Of a DNA stretch of 17,578 bases, positions 6,677-14,567 are shown in pieces. Location of the stretch: positions 1-17,578 of the forward strand of contig DCHI01000035.1 in assembly GCA_002314795.1 (NCBI GenBank), in the 5' to 3' direction. Every line of letters starts with the position of its first letter. The stretch's first letter is position 1. The notes below the pieces were generated by a model, which did not search any database, was not told the origin of the DNA, and worked only from the letters and a program-made list of their open reading frames with translations. Origin of the DNA: Bacteroidales bacterium UBA1756 (lineage in GTDB: Bacteria > Bacteroidota > Bacteroidia > Bacteroidales > WCHB1-69). Position numbers and translations under genes: made by a program.

Positions 6677-6695
6677 CACAATAGTTATTACGGAA

Positions 6696-7925
6696 CTATT
6701 TGATACCTAATTTTTTCTTGATGTCTTTGGGAAGTGCGTCTTTGTGAACCACGATGTTCATTGTTTTGTAACGGACGAATGCCTTGCTTGCGTAGAACAT
6801 TCCTTTGTATTCGTAAACAGGGCCCCAGCTGTTCTTTACCATATAATATTCATTGCCCATTTGGTCGGTAGCTTTGCCGTAGATAAGCATTCCGTGGTCA
6901 TCAGTAGTTTCCCAGTTGTCGTATGCCTGTTGACGTTCTTCTTGGCTAACCCAACGTTGTGGTGTCGGATGTTCGTAAGCCTCTTTGGTGCGGTCTTCCT
7001 TGCTCAAGCCCGTCCAATGTGCTTGGTCGCTGCCACCGTTGTCAGTGCTTTTAGCATCCAAGTCGGGAAGGACACAGAAACCTTTGCGGATTCCTTTACG
7101 GAAACCTTCTTCGCTAACGTCGGAACCCCAAGCAACCGTGTAACCGTTGTCAATGGCATTATCGAAAATCTGCATAAACTCATCCAACGGAACATTGTAG
7201 CATTGGCTCCAACGCCAGTTGTCTTGGATTTCCAAAACGAATTTTTCATAGAAAGGATGGTGAGTGTAAGAGGTGATGGAGACGTAATCGTCTGCATTCA
7301 AACCGAGTTCTTCGTAGAAGGATTTCGGGGTGTATTCTTTTCCGTTGTAGGTGAATTTTTCGGGACATTTTCCAAGATATACATCGTGAATGCTACGGAT
7401 AGCTTGTTCCCAAAGCATTCCGTTTTCACCGGATTGAAGTTTCTTGTGGTCGCCTTCGGCAATGGCTTTGACTACAGCGTCTGAAATAGCTGAGAGTTCG
7501 GAATGGTCAGACAAAGTGTCACCGTATGCAGCGCCTGGACGCATTTCGGCTTCGGGAACAAGACCAAAAGTTTTCATACCATAGATGACATCGTAAAATG
7601 AACCGCCTTGTGAGAAGGAAACGTCGCCGTGGGTACGGACGGCAGCTTTCGCGCGGTCAATGTACGTGTTGGAAACGATGAACATTTCGGAAAGGTCGTA
7701 TTCACCTTTGCCCATACGAAGCAATTCGGCTTCGATGAAACCAAGTCCGGAATAGCACCAACAAGTACCGGCACGATGCTGGTCCTTTACGGATGTCACG
7801 GGAATTTCTTTGGTGACGGTAAATTTGTAACCTTCTTCTTCTTTCTTTTCTTTGTCCTCTTGAGCTTGAACGTTCAAGTTGAAGACGAATGCCGCAGCAA
7901 CGGCAAGGATAAATCCTTTTCTCAT
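6696..7925 (-). CDS. Exported C1-family cysteine peptidase (bleomycin hydrolase/PepC-like)
   Basis: The 409-residue protein begins with a signal peptide (MRKGFILAVAAAFVFNLNVQA, cleavage probably after AQA) and an acidic-lysine stretch. The mature part carries the papain-fold catalytic set: Gln49 and Cys55 in VKDQHRAGTCWCYSG, His344 in DDHGMLIYG, and Asn365 in VKNSWG. The long insertions between Cys and His and the YDLSEMFIVS segment resemble bleomycin hydrolase/aminopeptidase C rather than papain. Classical PepC is cytoplasmic, while Bacteroidales encode exported versions like this one. Its role is probably periplasmic or extracellular peptide trimming, which fits an asaccharolytic or proteolytic lifestyle; substrate is not shown. 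It is monocistronic, with a promoter box 67 bp upstream and the bidirectional terminator downstream. Confidence 0.9.
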   Translation of the reverse strand: MRKGFILAVAAAFVFNLNVQAQEDKEKKEEEGYKFTVTKEIPVTSVKDQHRAGTCWCYSGLGFIEAELLRMGKGEYDLSEMFIVSNTYIDRAKAAVRTHGDVSFSQGGSFYDVIYGMKTFGLVPEAEMRPGAAYGDTLSDHSELSAISDAVVKAIAEGDHKKLQSGENGMLWEQAIRSIHDVYLGKCPEKFTYNGKEYTPKSFYEELGLNADDYVSITSYTHHPFYEKFVLEIQDNWRWSQCYNVPLDEFMQIFDNAIDNGYTVAWGSDVSEEGFRKGIRKGFCVLPDLDAKSTDNGGSDQAHWTGLSKEDRTKEAYEHPTPQRWVSQEERQQAYDNWETTDDHGMLIYGKATDQMGNEYYMVKNSWGPVYEYKGMFYASKAFVRYKTMNIVVHKDALPKDIKKKLGIK

Positions 7926-7988
7926 ACTTAATTGATTTTTAATTGATTATAAGATAAATATGTTTTTTCACTTTTTCTTGAAACGAGG

Positions 7989-8021
7989 TTGCAAATGTAC
8001 GTTATTTTTCGTGTAAATTTG
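7989..8021 (+). promoter_or_regulatory. Promoter of the phosphohexomutase gene
   Basis: TAAATTTG (8014-8021) matches the -7 box, with TTGC (7989-7992) 21 bp upstream as the -33 candidate. Transcription would begin near 8028, leaving a leader of about 118 bases with no obvious structure. The -33 element overlaps the -7 box of the divergent protease promoter. Confidence 0.6.
7992..7999 (-). promoter_or_regulatory. Promoter -7 box of the exported peptidase gene
   Basis: On the minus strand TACATTTG followed by CAACC matches TAnnTTTG. A clear -33 element is not seen. The leader to 7925 is about 60 bases. Confidence 0.55.
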
Positions 8022-8145
8022 CCGCTGAATTTTTTAAAGCGCAAAATTATTCAGTGAATTGACAAAATGATAACATTACAGATGAATGGTTTTTCTTTAA
8101 AAAATAGGATGAATTTGATTTTCTAACCCTTTCAATTTTGAGAAT

Positions 8146-9882
8146 ATGGAACTGATGAATGTTGTAAACACTTGGTTGAACGATGATTATGATGAAGAAA
8201 CAAAAAAAGAAGTGCGTCGCCTGATGGCAGAAGATTTGAACGAACTGAACGAGGCGTTTTATCGTACGCTTGAGTTTGGCACGGGAGGACTTCGAGGCAT
8301 TATGGGTGTCGGGCCGAACCGGATGAACCGTTATACGGTCGCCGCCGCCACGCAGGGCCTCGCTAACTATCTGAAAAAGAACTATCCCGCCACGGACCTC
8401 AAAGTAGTCGTCTCGCACGACTCACGGAACAACAGCCGCTATTTCGCCGAAGTAACTGCCCAAGTGATGGCCGCCAATGGAATCCACTGTTTTCTTTTTG
8501 AAAGTCTCCGTCCTACTCCCGAACTCTCGTTTGCCGTGCGCCATCTTCAGTGCCACGCCGGCGTAATGGTGACCGCATCACACAACCCCAAAGAATACAA
8601 CGGCTACAAGGTCTATTGGACGGACGGAGGGCAGATTGTTCCGCCTCACGACAAAGGAATCATTGACGAGGTAAATGCTGTAACTTCCATTCAACAAATA
8701 CGTTGGACGGGCAATCCTCAGAATATTGAAATCGTCGGTTCCGAAGTAGATGATGCCTATCTCGCAAAAGTTACCGCATTGTCGGTGAACCCGGAAGCCA
8801 TCCGTCGGCACCACGACCTGAACATAGTTTATACACCGCTTCACGGCACGGGAATTACGATGGTCCCGAAAGCACTGCAACTGTTTGGTTTTACCAATGT
8901 TACCGTACTGGAATCGCAGAAAAATCCTGACGGAAATTTCCCGACGGTCGCTTCGCCCAATCCGGAAGAAAAGACGGCAATGGAATTGGCAATCCAGAAG
9001 GCCGACGAAATCGGTGCGGATTTGGTGCTCGCTACCGACCCCGATGCCGACCGTGTGGGAATTGCCGTCCGCAACGACCAAGGCGAAATGGAACTTTTCA
9101 ACGGAAATATGACCGGATCACTCTTGGCTTACTATATGCTTTCCCAATGGCAAATGAGCGGGAAACTGACTGGAAATGAATTTATTGTCAAAACCATCGT
9201 GACCACGGAAATGATTCGTGCCATTGCCGACTCGTTTTCGGTTCCCTGCCCGGATGTACTCACCGGTTTCAAATACATTGCCGAAAAAATCGAGAACGAA
9301 CCCGGACGGACGTTCATTGTCGGCGGCGAAGAGAGCTACGGTTATTTGGTAGGCGACTTCGTGCGTGACAAGGATGCCGTCAGTGCGTGCTGTATGATTG
9401 CGGAGATGGCTGCGTGCCTCGCTGACGAAGGCAAAACCCTTTTCACGCAATTGAAATCTTTGTACGAAAAATACGGTTTCTATCAGGAACGACTTCTTTC
9501 CATCACCCGCAAAGGACAGTCGGGAGCCGCCGAAATCAAAAAGATGATGGATGATTTCAGAAACTGTCCGCCCGCCGAAATCAACGGTTCTCCCGTTATT
9601 CAAGTGATGGACTACAAGGCCGGTAAGTCGTTCTCCTACGGAAACGAGGACGATATGCTGCTGGTGCCCGCCACTGCCGACATTTTGTTACCCAAGTCCG
9701 ATGTTTTGCAATTTTTCACGGCAGACGGAACGAAAGTCACCGTCCGCCCATCCGGAACCGAACCCAAAATCAAATTCTATTTTGGTGTGAAAGAGCCATT
9801 GGCTTCCCCCGCAGATTACGAATCGGTGCGGCAACAGCTTTCCGACAAGATTGACGCCGTGATCAAGTCATTGGGGGTGTGA
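8146..9882 (+). CDS. Phosphoglucomutase/phosphomannomutase
   Basis: This alpha-D-phosphohexomutase interconverts hexose 1- and 6-phosphates in the cytoplasm, feeding nucleotide-sugar synthesis for envelope polysaccharides. The 578-residue length fits the long phosphoglucomutase-2-like branch. All four active-site segments are present: the phosphoserine loop TASHNPKEYNG with Ser145, the metal loop DPDADR (298-303), the sugar-specificity loop GGEESYG (393-399), and the phosphate loop RPSGTEPK (534-541). Sugar preference (glucose, mannose or both) cannot be read from sequence, so no symbol is given. It is transcribed divergently from the peptidase. The stop codon is followed at once by a 9-bp tandem array, and I see no terminator before the pyr leader, so readthrough into the pyr attenuator is possible. 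Confidence 0.95.
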   Translation: MELMNVVNTWLNDDYDEETKKEVRRLMAEDLNELNEAFYRTLEFGTGGLRGIMGVGPNRMNRYTVAAATQGLANYLKKNYPATDLKVVVSHDSRNNSRYFAEVTAQVMAANGIHCFLFESLRPTPELSFAVRHLQCHAGVMVTASHNPKEYNGYKVYWTDGGQIVPPHDKGIIDEVNAVTSIQQIRWTGNPQNIEIVGSEVDDAYLAKVTALSVNPEAIRRHHDLNIVYTPLHGTGITMVPKALQLFGFTNVTVLESQKNPDGNFPTVASPNPEEKTAMELAIQKADEIGADLVLATDPDADRVGIAVRNDQGEMELFNGNMTGSLLAYYMLSQWQMSGKLTGNEFIVKTIVTTEMIRAIADSFSVPCPDVLTGFKYIAEKIENEPGRTFIVGGEESYGYLVGDFVRDKDAVSACCMIAEMAACLADEGKTLFTQLKSLYEKYGFYQERLLSITRKGQSGAAEIKKMMDDFRNCPPAEINGSPVIQVMDYKAGKSFSYGNEDDMLLVPATADILLPKSDVLQFFTADGTKVTVRPSGTEPKIKFYFGVKEPLASPADYESVRQQLSDKIDAVIKSLGV

Positions 9883-9963
9883 GTTTGTAAAGTTCATAAA
9901 GTTCATAAAGTTCATAAAGTTTATAAAGTTTGTAAAGTTTATAAAGGTGGTAAAGGTGGTAAA
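9883..9963 (+). repeat. 9-bp tandem array (9 units) directly after the mutase stop codon
   Basis: Nine perfect-length 9-mers, GTTTGTAAA, GTTCATAAA (three copies), GTTTATAAA, GTTTGTAAA, GTTTATAAA and GGTGGTAAA (two copies), begin at the base after TGA. The same unit family recurs after pyrB. A GC-rich stretch follows at 9964-9980, then AT-rich sequence to the pyr promoter. Confidence 0.9.
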
Positions 9964-10025
9964 TGTGGGGGATTCCTCCATCAAAAAAAATCATAAAAAA
10001 ATAATAGCGAATAAAAAAATAATTG

Positions 10026-10033
10026 TACTTTTG
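10026..10033 (+). promoter_or_regulatory. Promoter -7 box of the pyr operon
   Basis: TACTTTTG followed by CCGCC is a full match to TAnnTTTG. The -33 element is not evident in the A-rich sequence upstream. Transcription would start at about 10037-10041, giving a leader of about 115 bases before pyrC. Confidence 0.6.
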
Positions 10034-10041
10034 CCGCCCGA

Positions 10042-10119
10042 ATGAAAACAACACATCTCATAACGGTTTACTCTTTTCTGACTTCCCGTCACCAAAATTT
10101 GAATTTTTTATTTATTTGA
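10042..10119 (+). CDS. Putative pyr leader peptide (25 residues)
   Basis: An ATG at 10042 opens a 25-codon frame (start MKTTHLITVY, end NLNFLFI) that stops with TGA at 10117-10119, 6 bases before the attenuator hairpin. Its second half is U-rich (NLNFLFI is encoded by a run dominated by T). A ribosome at this stop codon would cover roughly the first bases of the hairpin's 5' arm (10126-10133). This mirrors the E. coli pyrBI leader logic. The predicted transcription start lies only a few bases before the ATG, so translation would be nearly leaderless, which is the main reason for caution. The peptide product itself probably has no function. Confidence 0.5.
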   Translation: MKTTHLITVYSFLTSRHQNLNFLFI

Positions 10120-10125
10120 TATTTG

Positions 10126-10154
10126 CGGCTTGATTTTTTCAAGCCGTTTTTTTT
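10126..10154 (+). terminator. Intrinsic terminator acting as pyr operon attenuator
   Basis: CGGCTTGA (10126-10133) and TCAAGCCG (10139-10146) form a perfect 8-bp stem around a 5-base T loop, followed by eight T (10147-10154) that abut the pyrC ATG at 10155. Any transcript that expresses pyrC from the upstream promoter must read through it, so it should act as an attenuator rather than a simple end of transcription. Confidence 0.85.
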
Positions 10155-11438
10155 ATGAAAAAAAGAAAACTAATCAAACAGGCGACCTTGGTGTTAACAC
10201 AGGGTTCTTGCGTTGCAGACGTTTTAGTGGAGAATGGTTTTGTTTCTGAAATTGATTCTCACATAGAAGAAAGCTCTGATTGTCAGGTTGTTACAGCAAA
10301 AGGAAAACTATTAACGTACGGGTTGTGTGATTTGCACGTCCACTTCCGTGAGCCGGGGCAGGAACACAAGGAGACTATCCGCACCGGTTCGCTGGCGGCC
10401 GCTGCTGGCGGGTACACGGCCGTTTGTACGATGCCCAACCTTTCGCCCGCCCCCGACTCCATTGAAATATTGGATACGCAGCGGCAACGTATTCATCGTG
10501 ATTCCGTGGTAGACATTTTCCCTTATGCCACATTGACGATGGGTCGTTCCGGTTCTGTTCCTGTTTCAATGGCTGCTCTCAAAAGGGCAGCCATTGCTTT
10601 TTCTGACGATGGCAGCGGCGTCCAGTCAGCAGAAGTGATGCGGCAACTGATGCGTCAGGCAGCAACGGAAGATTGCATCATCGCGGCACATTGCGAGGAC
10701 AATACGTTGTTGCACGGCGGCTACATCCACGATGGACTTTATGCCCAAAAGTACAACCATACAGGAATCTGCTCCGAAAGCGAGTGGAAACAATTGGAAC
10801 GTGATTTGCAATTGGCACTTGAAACCGGCTGCCGGTATCACGCCTGCCATTTATCCACGAAAGAAAGTATTTCCTTGATGCGGCAGTATAAAAAGTTGGG
10901 CGCGCGTGTCACGTGCGAAACAGCACCGCACTATCTTCTTTTGTGTGATGAAGATTTGCAGGAGGACGGACGCTTCAAAATGAATCCGCCGCTGCGCACG
11001 GCCTATGATCGCGTCGCCATCCTGGAAGGTATTTGGGATGGAACCATTGACGTGATTGCCACAGACCACGCGCCGCATACGCCCGAAGAAAAATCCAAAG
11101 GTTTGAAAAACAGCCCGTTCGGTATTGTCGGATTGGAGACTGCTTTTCCGGTTCTTTACACGCATCTTGTTGGAACCAATATTCTTACAACAGAAAAACT
11201 CATCGAGTGTATGTGTCAAAAACCGCGCGAGATTTTCGGAATCCCCGGTCATTTTGCAGTAGGTCAGCCCGCCGATTTGGCTCTCTTTGATGTGGAAAAC
11301 GACTTTCAAATCAACAGTCAGAATTTTCTATCGAAAGGAAAATCAACACCTTTCGATGGTTGGACGGTAAAGGGCAAGTGCCTGCTGACGATGAAAAATG
11401 GCGAAATCGTCTATCAGGATAAAAATTGGAGAATCTAA
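10155..11438 (+). CDS. pyrC: Dihydroorotase, class I
   Basis: This zinc amidohydrolase cyclises carbamoyl aspartate to dihydroorotate, step three of UMP synthesis. The 427-residue length and sequence fit class I. Visible ligands are His61 and His63 in DLHVHFREPG, Asp151 in FSDDGSG (class I uses Asp here instead of a carbamylated lysine), His179, His232 in HACHLST, and Asp304 in ATDHAPHTPEEK. Asn95 in TMPN contacts substrate. The ATG directly follows the attenuator's U8 tract and has no ribosome-binding site; no better start exists. It is the first enzyme gene of the pyr operon, with pyrK following after 13 bp. Confidence 0.95.
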   Translation: MKKRKLIKQATLVLTQGSCVADVLVENGFVSEIDSHIEESSDCQVVTAKGKLLTYGLCDLHVHFREPGQEHKETIRTGSLAAAAGGYTAVCTMPNLSPAPDSIEILDTQRQRIHRDSVVDIFPYATLTMGRSGSVPVSMAALKRAAIAFSDDGSGVQSAEVMRQLMRQAATEDCIIAAHCEDNTLLHGGYIHDGLYAQKYNHTGICSESEWKQLERDLQLALETGCRYHACHLSTKESISLMRQYKKLGARVTCETAPHYLLLCDEDLQEDGRFKMNPPLRTAYDRVAILEGIWDGTIDVIATDHAPHTPEEKSKGLKNSPFGIVGLETAFPVLYTHLVGTNILTTEKLIECMCQKPREIFGIPGHFAVGQPADLALFDVENDFQINSQNFLSKGKSTPFDGWTVKGKCLLTMKNGEIVYQDKNWRI

Positions 11439-11451
11439 CTTTAATCAAATA

Positions 11452-12171
11452 ATGGAACTCATCGTAACCCGTAATCAACGTTTGGCCGAACAAATTTTCG
11501 TGATGGAACTGTCAGGCGACGTTGGAACTTTACCGCCCGGTAGTTTTGTGGAATTGGCGATTCCCGGTTTCTATCTTCGTCGCCCGTTTTCAGTTAGCCG
11601 CTCCGAAAACGGCTCTGTTACTATTATATATAAAATAGTAGGAAAGGGCACGGAAGCAATGTCACATTTTCCCGTTGGCTGCTCCGTTGATGTGCTTTGC
11701 GGACTTGGTAACGGTTTTGATGTCACGAAGGCGCGAAAGAAGGCACTTTTGATTGGCGGTGGCGTCGGAACGGCCCCGCTTTATCAGCTTTCCATTCTAT
11801 TAAAAGAACAAAAAATTGAAACGGTCGCCTGTCTCGGTTTCAATACGCTTTCTGAGATTTTTTTACAAAAAGAATTAGAAGAAAATTGTAAAGAGGTGAG
11901 AATCACGACGCTGGACGGAACGTATGGGGAAAAAGGGTTCGTTACGACGCAACTCACTGACATAGAGTACGATTATTTCTACGCGTGTGGCCCGCTTCCG
12001 ATGCTGAAAGCGGTATGCGAGCTCCTGCCAACGCAGGGACAGCTTAGTTTGGAGGCCCGAATGGGATGCGGTTACGGCGTTTGTATGGGATGCACCATCC
12101 CGACGCAGCTGGGGCCGAAGCGCGTTTGCAAAGAGGGACCCGTTTTTGAAAAGGAGGAATTGATATGGTAG
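11452..12171 (+). CDS. pyrK: Dihydroorotate dehydrogenase B electron-transfer subunit
   Basis: PyrK passes electrons from the PyrD flavin to NAD+ through FAD and a 2Fe-2S cluster. I start it at ATG 11452, 13 bp after the pyrC stop; an in-frame ATG at 11398 lies inside pyrC. The 239 residues show the FAD-binding RRPFSVS (43-49), the NAD-binding glycine loop GGGVGTAP (102-109), and the cluster cysteines 206, 211, 214 and 226 in CGYGVCMGC...C. It overlaps pyrD by 7 bp (ATGGTAG), so the two subunits of the heterotetramer are probably translationally coupled. Confidence 0.95.
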   Translation: MELIVTRNQRLAEQIFVMELSGDVGTLPPGSFVELAIPGFYLRRPFSVSRSENGSVTIIYKIVGKGTEAMSHFPVGCSVDVLCGLGNGFDVTKARKKALLIGGGVGTAPLYQLSILLKEQKIETVACLGFNTLSEIFLQKELEENCKEVRITTLDGTYGEKGFVTTQLTDIEYDYFYACGPLPMLKAVCELLPTQGQLSLEARMGCGYGVCMGCTIPTQLGPKRVCKEGPVFEKEELIW

Positions 12172-13070
12172 ATACTTCCGTGAATTTATGTGGAATCACA
12201 TTGCAAAATCCGGTGATTCCGGCAAGTGGAACTTTCGGCTTCGGATTGGAAATGGCGGAGTTTTACGACCTGAACGTATTAGGTGCCATCGCCATCAAAG
12301 GGACGACGGTCGCGCCACGGCTCGGCAACCCGTCACCGCGTATTGCGGAATGCACGCAGGGACTGCTAAACTCCATCGGTTTGCAAAATCCCGGTGCGGA
12401 ACAAGTTGTGAAAGAGGAAATTCCCAATCTTCGGATGCATTTCCGTCAGCCCATTATTGGAAACATTTGTGGCTTTTCGGTCGATGATTATCGGGAATGT
12501 TGCCGAATCGTTGCGCCCAATGTGGATTTGGTGGAACTGAACATTTCGTGCCCGAATGTGCACAATGGCGGAATGGCTTTCGGGACAACCGAGCGCGGTG
12601 CTGCCGAGGTAGTGACTGCCGTGCGCGACGTCTGCGACCGCCCGCTGTTCGTCAAACTTTCTCCCAATGTTACAGACATCGTCAGTATTGCGAAAACGTG
12701 TGAAAATGCTGGTGCTGACGGACTTACACTTATCAATACGTTATTGGGAATGCGAATTGACATACGGCGTCGTGTACCTGTTTTGGCTCAGAAAATGGGA
12801 GGATTTTCTGGTCCGGCAGTTTTTCCCGTCGCATTGCGGATGGTGTATCAAGTACATAAAGTATGTTCGCTGCCCATCATCGGGTGCGGCGGCGTCCAAA
12901 GTGCAGAAGATGTGATTGAAATGATGATGGCCGGTGCGACAGCCGTGCAAGTGGGAAGCGAAAACCTTCGGAATCCATACGCTTGCCCCGATATTATCAA
13001 ACATCTTCCAGAAAGAATGAAGCAGTTGAAAATCAATAATTTAAATCAAATCATAGGAATAATTGAATAG
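12165..13070 (+). CDS. pyrD: Dihydroorotate dehydrogenase B, catalytic subunit
   Basis: This cytosolic FMN enzyme oxidises dihydroorotate to orotate. The 301-residue length, the NISCPNVHNGG motif with catalytic Cys129, the substrate loop IGLQNPG and the C-terminal FMN phosphate-binding IIGCGGV and GATAVQVGS segments identify class 1B. Class 1B needs PyrK, whose gene overlaps its start. Use of NAD+ instead of quinone or fumarate as acceptor suits an anaerobe, which is inference from family knowledge. pyrF begins 2 bp after its stop codon. Confidence 0.95.
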   Translation: MVDTSVNLCGITLQNPVIPASGTFGFGLEMAEFYDLNVLGAIAIKGTTVAPRLGNPSPRIAECTQGLLNSIGLQNPGAEQVVKEEIPNLRMHFRQPIIGNICGFSVDDYRECCRIVAPNVDLVELNISCPNVHNGGMAFGTTERGAAEVVTAVRDVCDRPLFVKLSPNVTDIVSIAKTCENAGADGLTLINTLLGMRIDIRRRVPVLAQKMGGFSGPAVFPVALRMVYQVHKVCSLPIIGCGGVQSAEDVIEMMMAGATAVQVGSENLRNPYACPDIIKHLPERMKQLKINNLNQIIGIIE

Positions 13071-13072
13071 TT

Positions 13073-13795
13073 ATGCCAAAAGACATTATCATTGCTTTAG
13101 ATTTTAGTAGTTCAAAAGAGACATTCGACTTTTTGTCTCAATTCAAATCGCTTCATCCATTTGTGAAAATAGGGATGGAGCTTTTTTATGCAGAAGGTCC
13201 GGAAATGGTACGCCGTCTCAAACGCGAAGGGTACAAGGTTTTTTTGGATTTGAAATTGCACGACATTCCGAACACCGTCAAAAAAACGATGAAAGTTTTG
13301 GCTCAGCACGGAGTCGATATTTGCAACGTTCACGCCGCCGGCACAAATGCTATGATGAGCGCCGCTTTAGAGGGATTGAAGGAAGGTTGCGCCGGTCAGC
13401 AGCTACCAAAGTTGATCGCCGTCACCCAACTGACTTCCACGAGTGAAGATGTATTGCAGAAAGAGTTGCTTATCCCCTACTCTATGGAAGATACGGTCAA
13501 GCATTACGCACTGAACGCCAAAGAAGCGGGATTGGCAGGTGTCGTCTGTTCACCTTTGGAAGTGACAAAAATCAAAAGTGCGTGTGGCAACGATTTCATT
13601 ACCGTCACCCCGGGAATTCGTTTTGAGAATGCCGCTTCGGATGACCAGACGCGCATCACAACGCCGGCAAGAGCCCGCGAGTTGGGCACGGACTACATCG
13701 TCGTCGGGCGACCGATTACGCAAGCTGACTCTCCGCTGATGGCTTATATGAAATGCTGTCGCGACTTTTTCGGGGCAGAAAATTATTGTATGTAA
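13073..13795 (+). CDS. pyrF: Orotidine 5'-phosphate decarboxylase
   Basis: The enzyme decarboxylates OMP to UMP, the last step of the pathway. The 240-residue protein carries the catalytic network Asp59-Lys61-Asp64 in DLKLHDIPNTV, Lys32 in FVKIGMELF, and the phosphate-binding C-terminal segments TPGIRF and YIVVGRPIT. The length and QQLPKLIAVTQLTS region match the standard bacterial (group I) type rather than the longer group found in some actinobacteria. It lies 2 bp after pyrD and 28 bp before pyrE. Confidence 0.96.
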   Translation: MPKDIIIALDFSSSKETFDFLSQFKSLHPFVKIGMELFYAEGPEMVRRLKREGYKVFLDLKLHDIPNTVKKTMKVLAQHGVDICNVHAAGTNAMMSAALEGLKEGCAGQQLPKLIAVTQLTSTSEDVLQKELLIPYSMEDTVKHYALNAKEAGLAGVVCSPLEVTKIKSACGNDFITVTPGIRFENAASDDQTRITTPARARELGTDYIVVGRPITQADSPLMAYMKCCRDFFGAENYCM

Positions 13796-13823
13796 ATTAT
13801 TAATCATCAAATATTTAAACAAA

Positions 13824-14432
13824 ATGAATTATAGCTTAGAACTTTTAAAAATCGGGGCTGTCTTTCTTCGTCCTGAAAATCCTTTCACCTGGGCCAGCGG
13901 CATCAAAAGTCCGATTTATTGTGACAATCGGTTGATTCTTTCCGCACCGGAAACCCGCAAAGTCATTGAACGCGGGATGGCTGATCTGGTGAAGACGCAT
14001 TTTCCTCAAACAGAAATGTTGATGGGAACTGCTACGGCGGGAATCGCTCACGCCGCACTTATGTCCGAAATCCTCAACCTGCCGATGGGCTACGTACGCG
14101 CTTCGGCAAAAGACCACGGGCGGACGAATCTGATTGAAGGAAATATGCCAACAGGGACGAAAGTCGTTGTCATTGAGGACCTTATTTCTACCGGTGGCAG
14201 TTGCTTGGACGTGGTCAAAGCTCTTCGTCTGGCAGGGGCGGAAGTGTTAGGCGTAGTAAGCATTTTCACCTACTCGCTCCGTTCGGCGAGCAGCGCTTTT
14301 TCAGAAGTCAACGTTCCCAATATTTCGCTCGTCAGTCTGGACGAGTTGGCCGACGAAGCCGTGAAGCACGGATACATCACGCCCGAACAACGGCAGATGG
14401 TCATCCGTTTTCGCGACACGCTGAATAAGTAG
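13824..14432 (+). CDS. pyrE: Orotate phosphoribosyltransferase
   Basis: This type I PRTase joins orotate and PRPP to give OMP. The 202 residues include the PRPP loop VVVIEDLISTGGS (114-126), the mobile catalytic loop RASAKDHGR with Lys96, His98 and Arg100, and the N-terminal FTWASGIKSPIYCDNR segment that binds orotate and PRPP. Placed after pyrF, it completes the OMP-to-UMP pair, although the gene order is the reverse of reaction order. A 14-unit 7-bp tandem array begins 1 base after its stop codon. Confidence 0.96.
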   Translation: MNYSLELLKIGAVFLRPENPFTWASGIKSPIYCDNRLILSAPETRKVIERGMADLVKTHFPQTEMLMGTATAGIAHAALMSEILNLPMGYVRASAKDHGRTNLIEGNMPTGTKVVVIEDLISTGGSCLDVVKALRLAGAEVLGVVSIFTYSLRSASSAFSEVNVPNISLVSLDELADEAVKHGYITPEQRQMVIRFRDTLNK

Positions 14433-14433
14433 T

Positions 14434-14531
14434 AAGTATAAAGTATGAAGTATGAAGTATGAGGTATGAAGTATGAAGTATGAAGTATGAAGTATGAGGT
14501 ATGAGGTATGAAGTATGAGGTATGAAGTATG
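14434..14531 (+). repeat. 7-bp tandem array (14 units) between pyrE and pyrB
   Basis: Fourteen contiguous 7-mers, AAGTATG or AGGTATG (the first is AAGTATA), fill most of the 135-bp pyrE-pyrB gap, starting 1 base after the pyrE stop. No promoter box or terminator is seen in the gap, so the array should be transcribed within the operon mRNA. Confidence 0.92.
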
Positions 14532-14567
14532 AAGTTATATAGTTCGTAATTAATTAAATAAATAAAA

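Noticed and set aside
9966..9980. Hairpin TGGGGGATTCCTCCA after the mutase gene
   Set aside because: A 6-bp stem with a 3-base loop and a G-U pair can form, but it is followed by an A run, not T, on the plus strand, so it is not a convincing terminator.
9863..10054. Minus-strand frame of LYKLYELYE repeats
   Set aside because: It is only the translation of the 9-bp array, whose length is a multiple of three. Its start lies in the pyr promoter region and its end inside the mutase gene.
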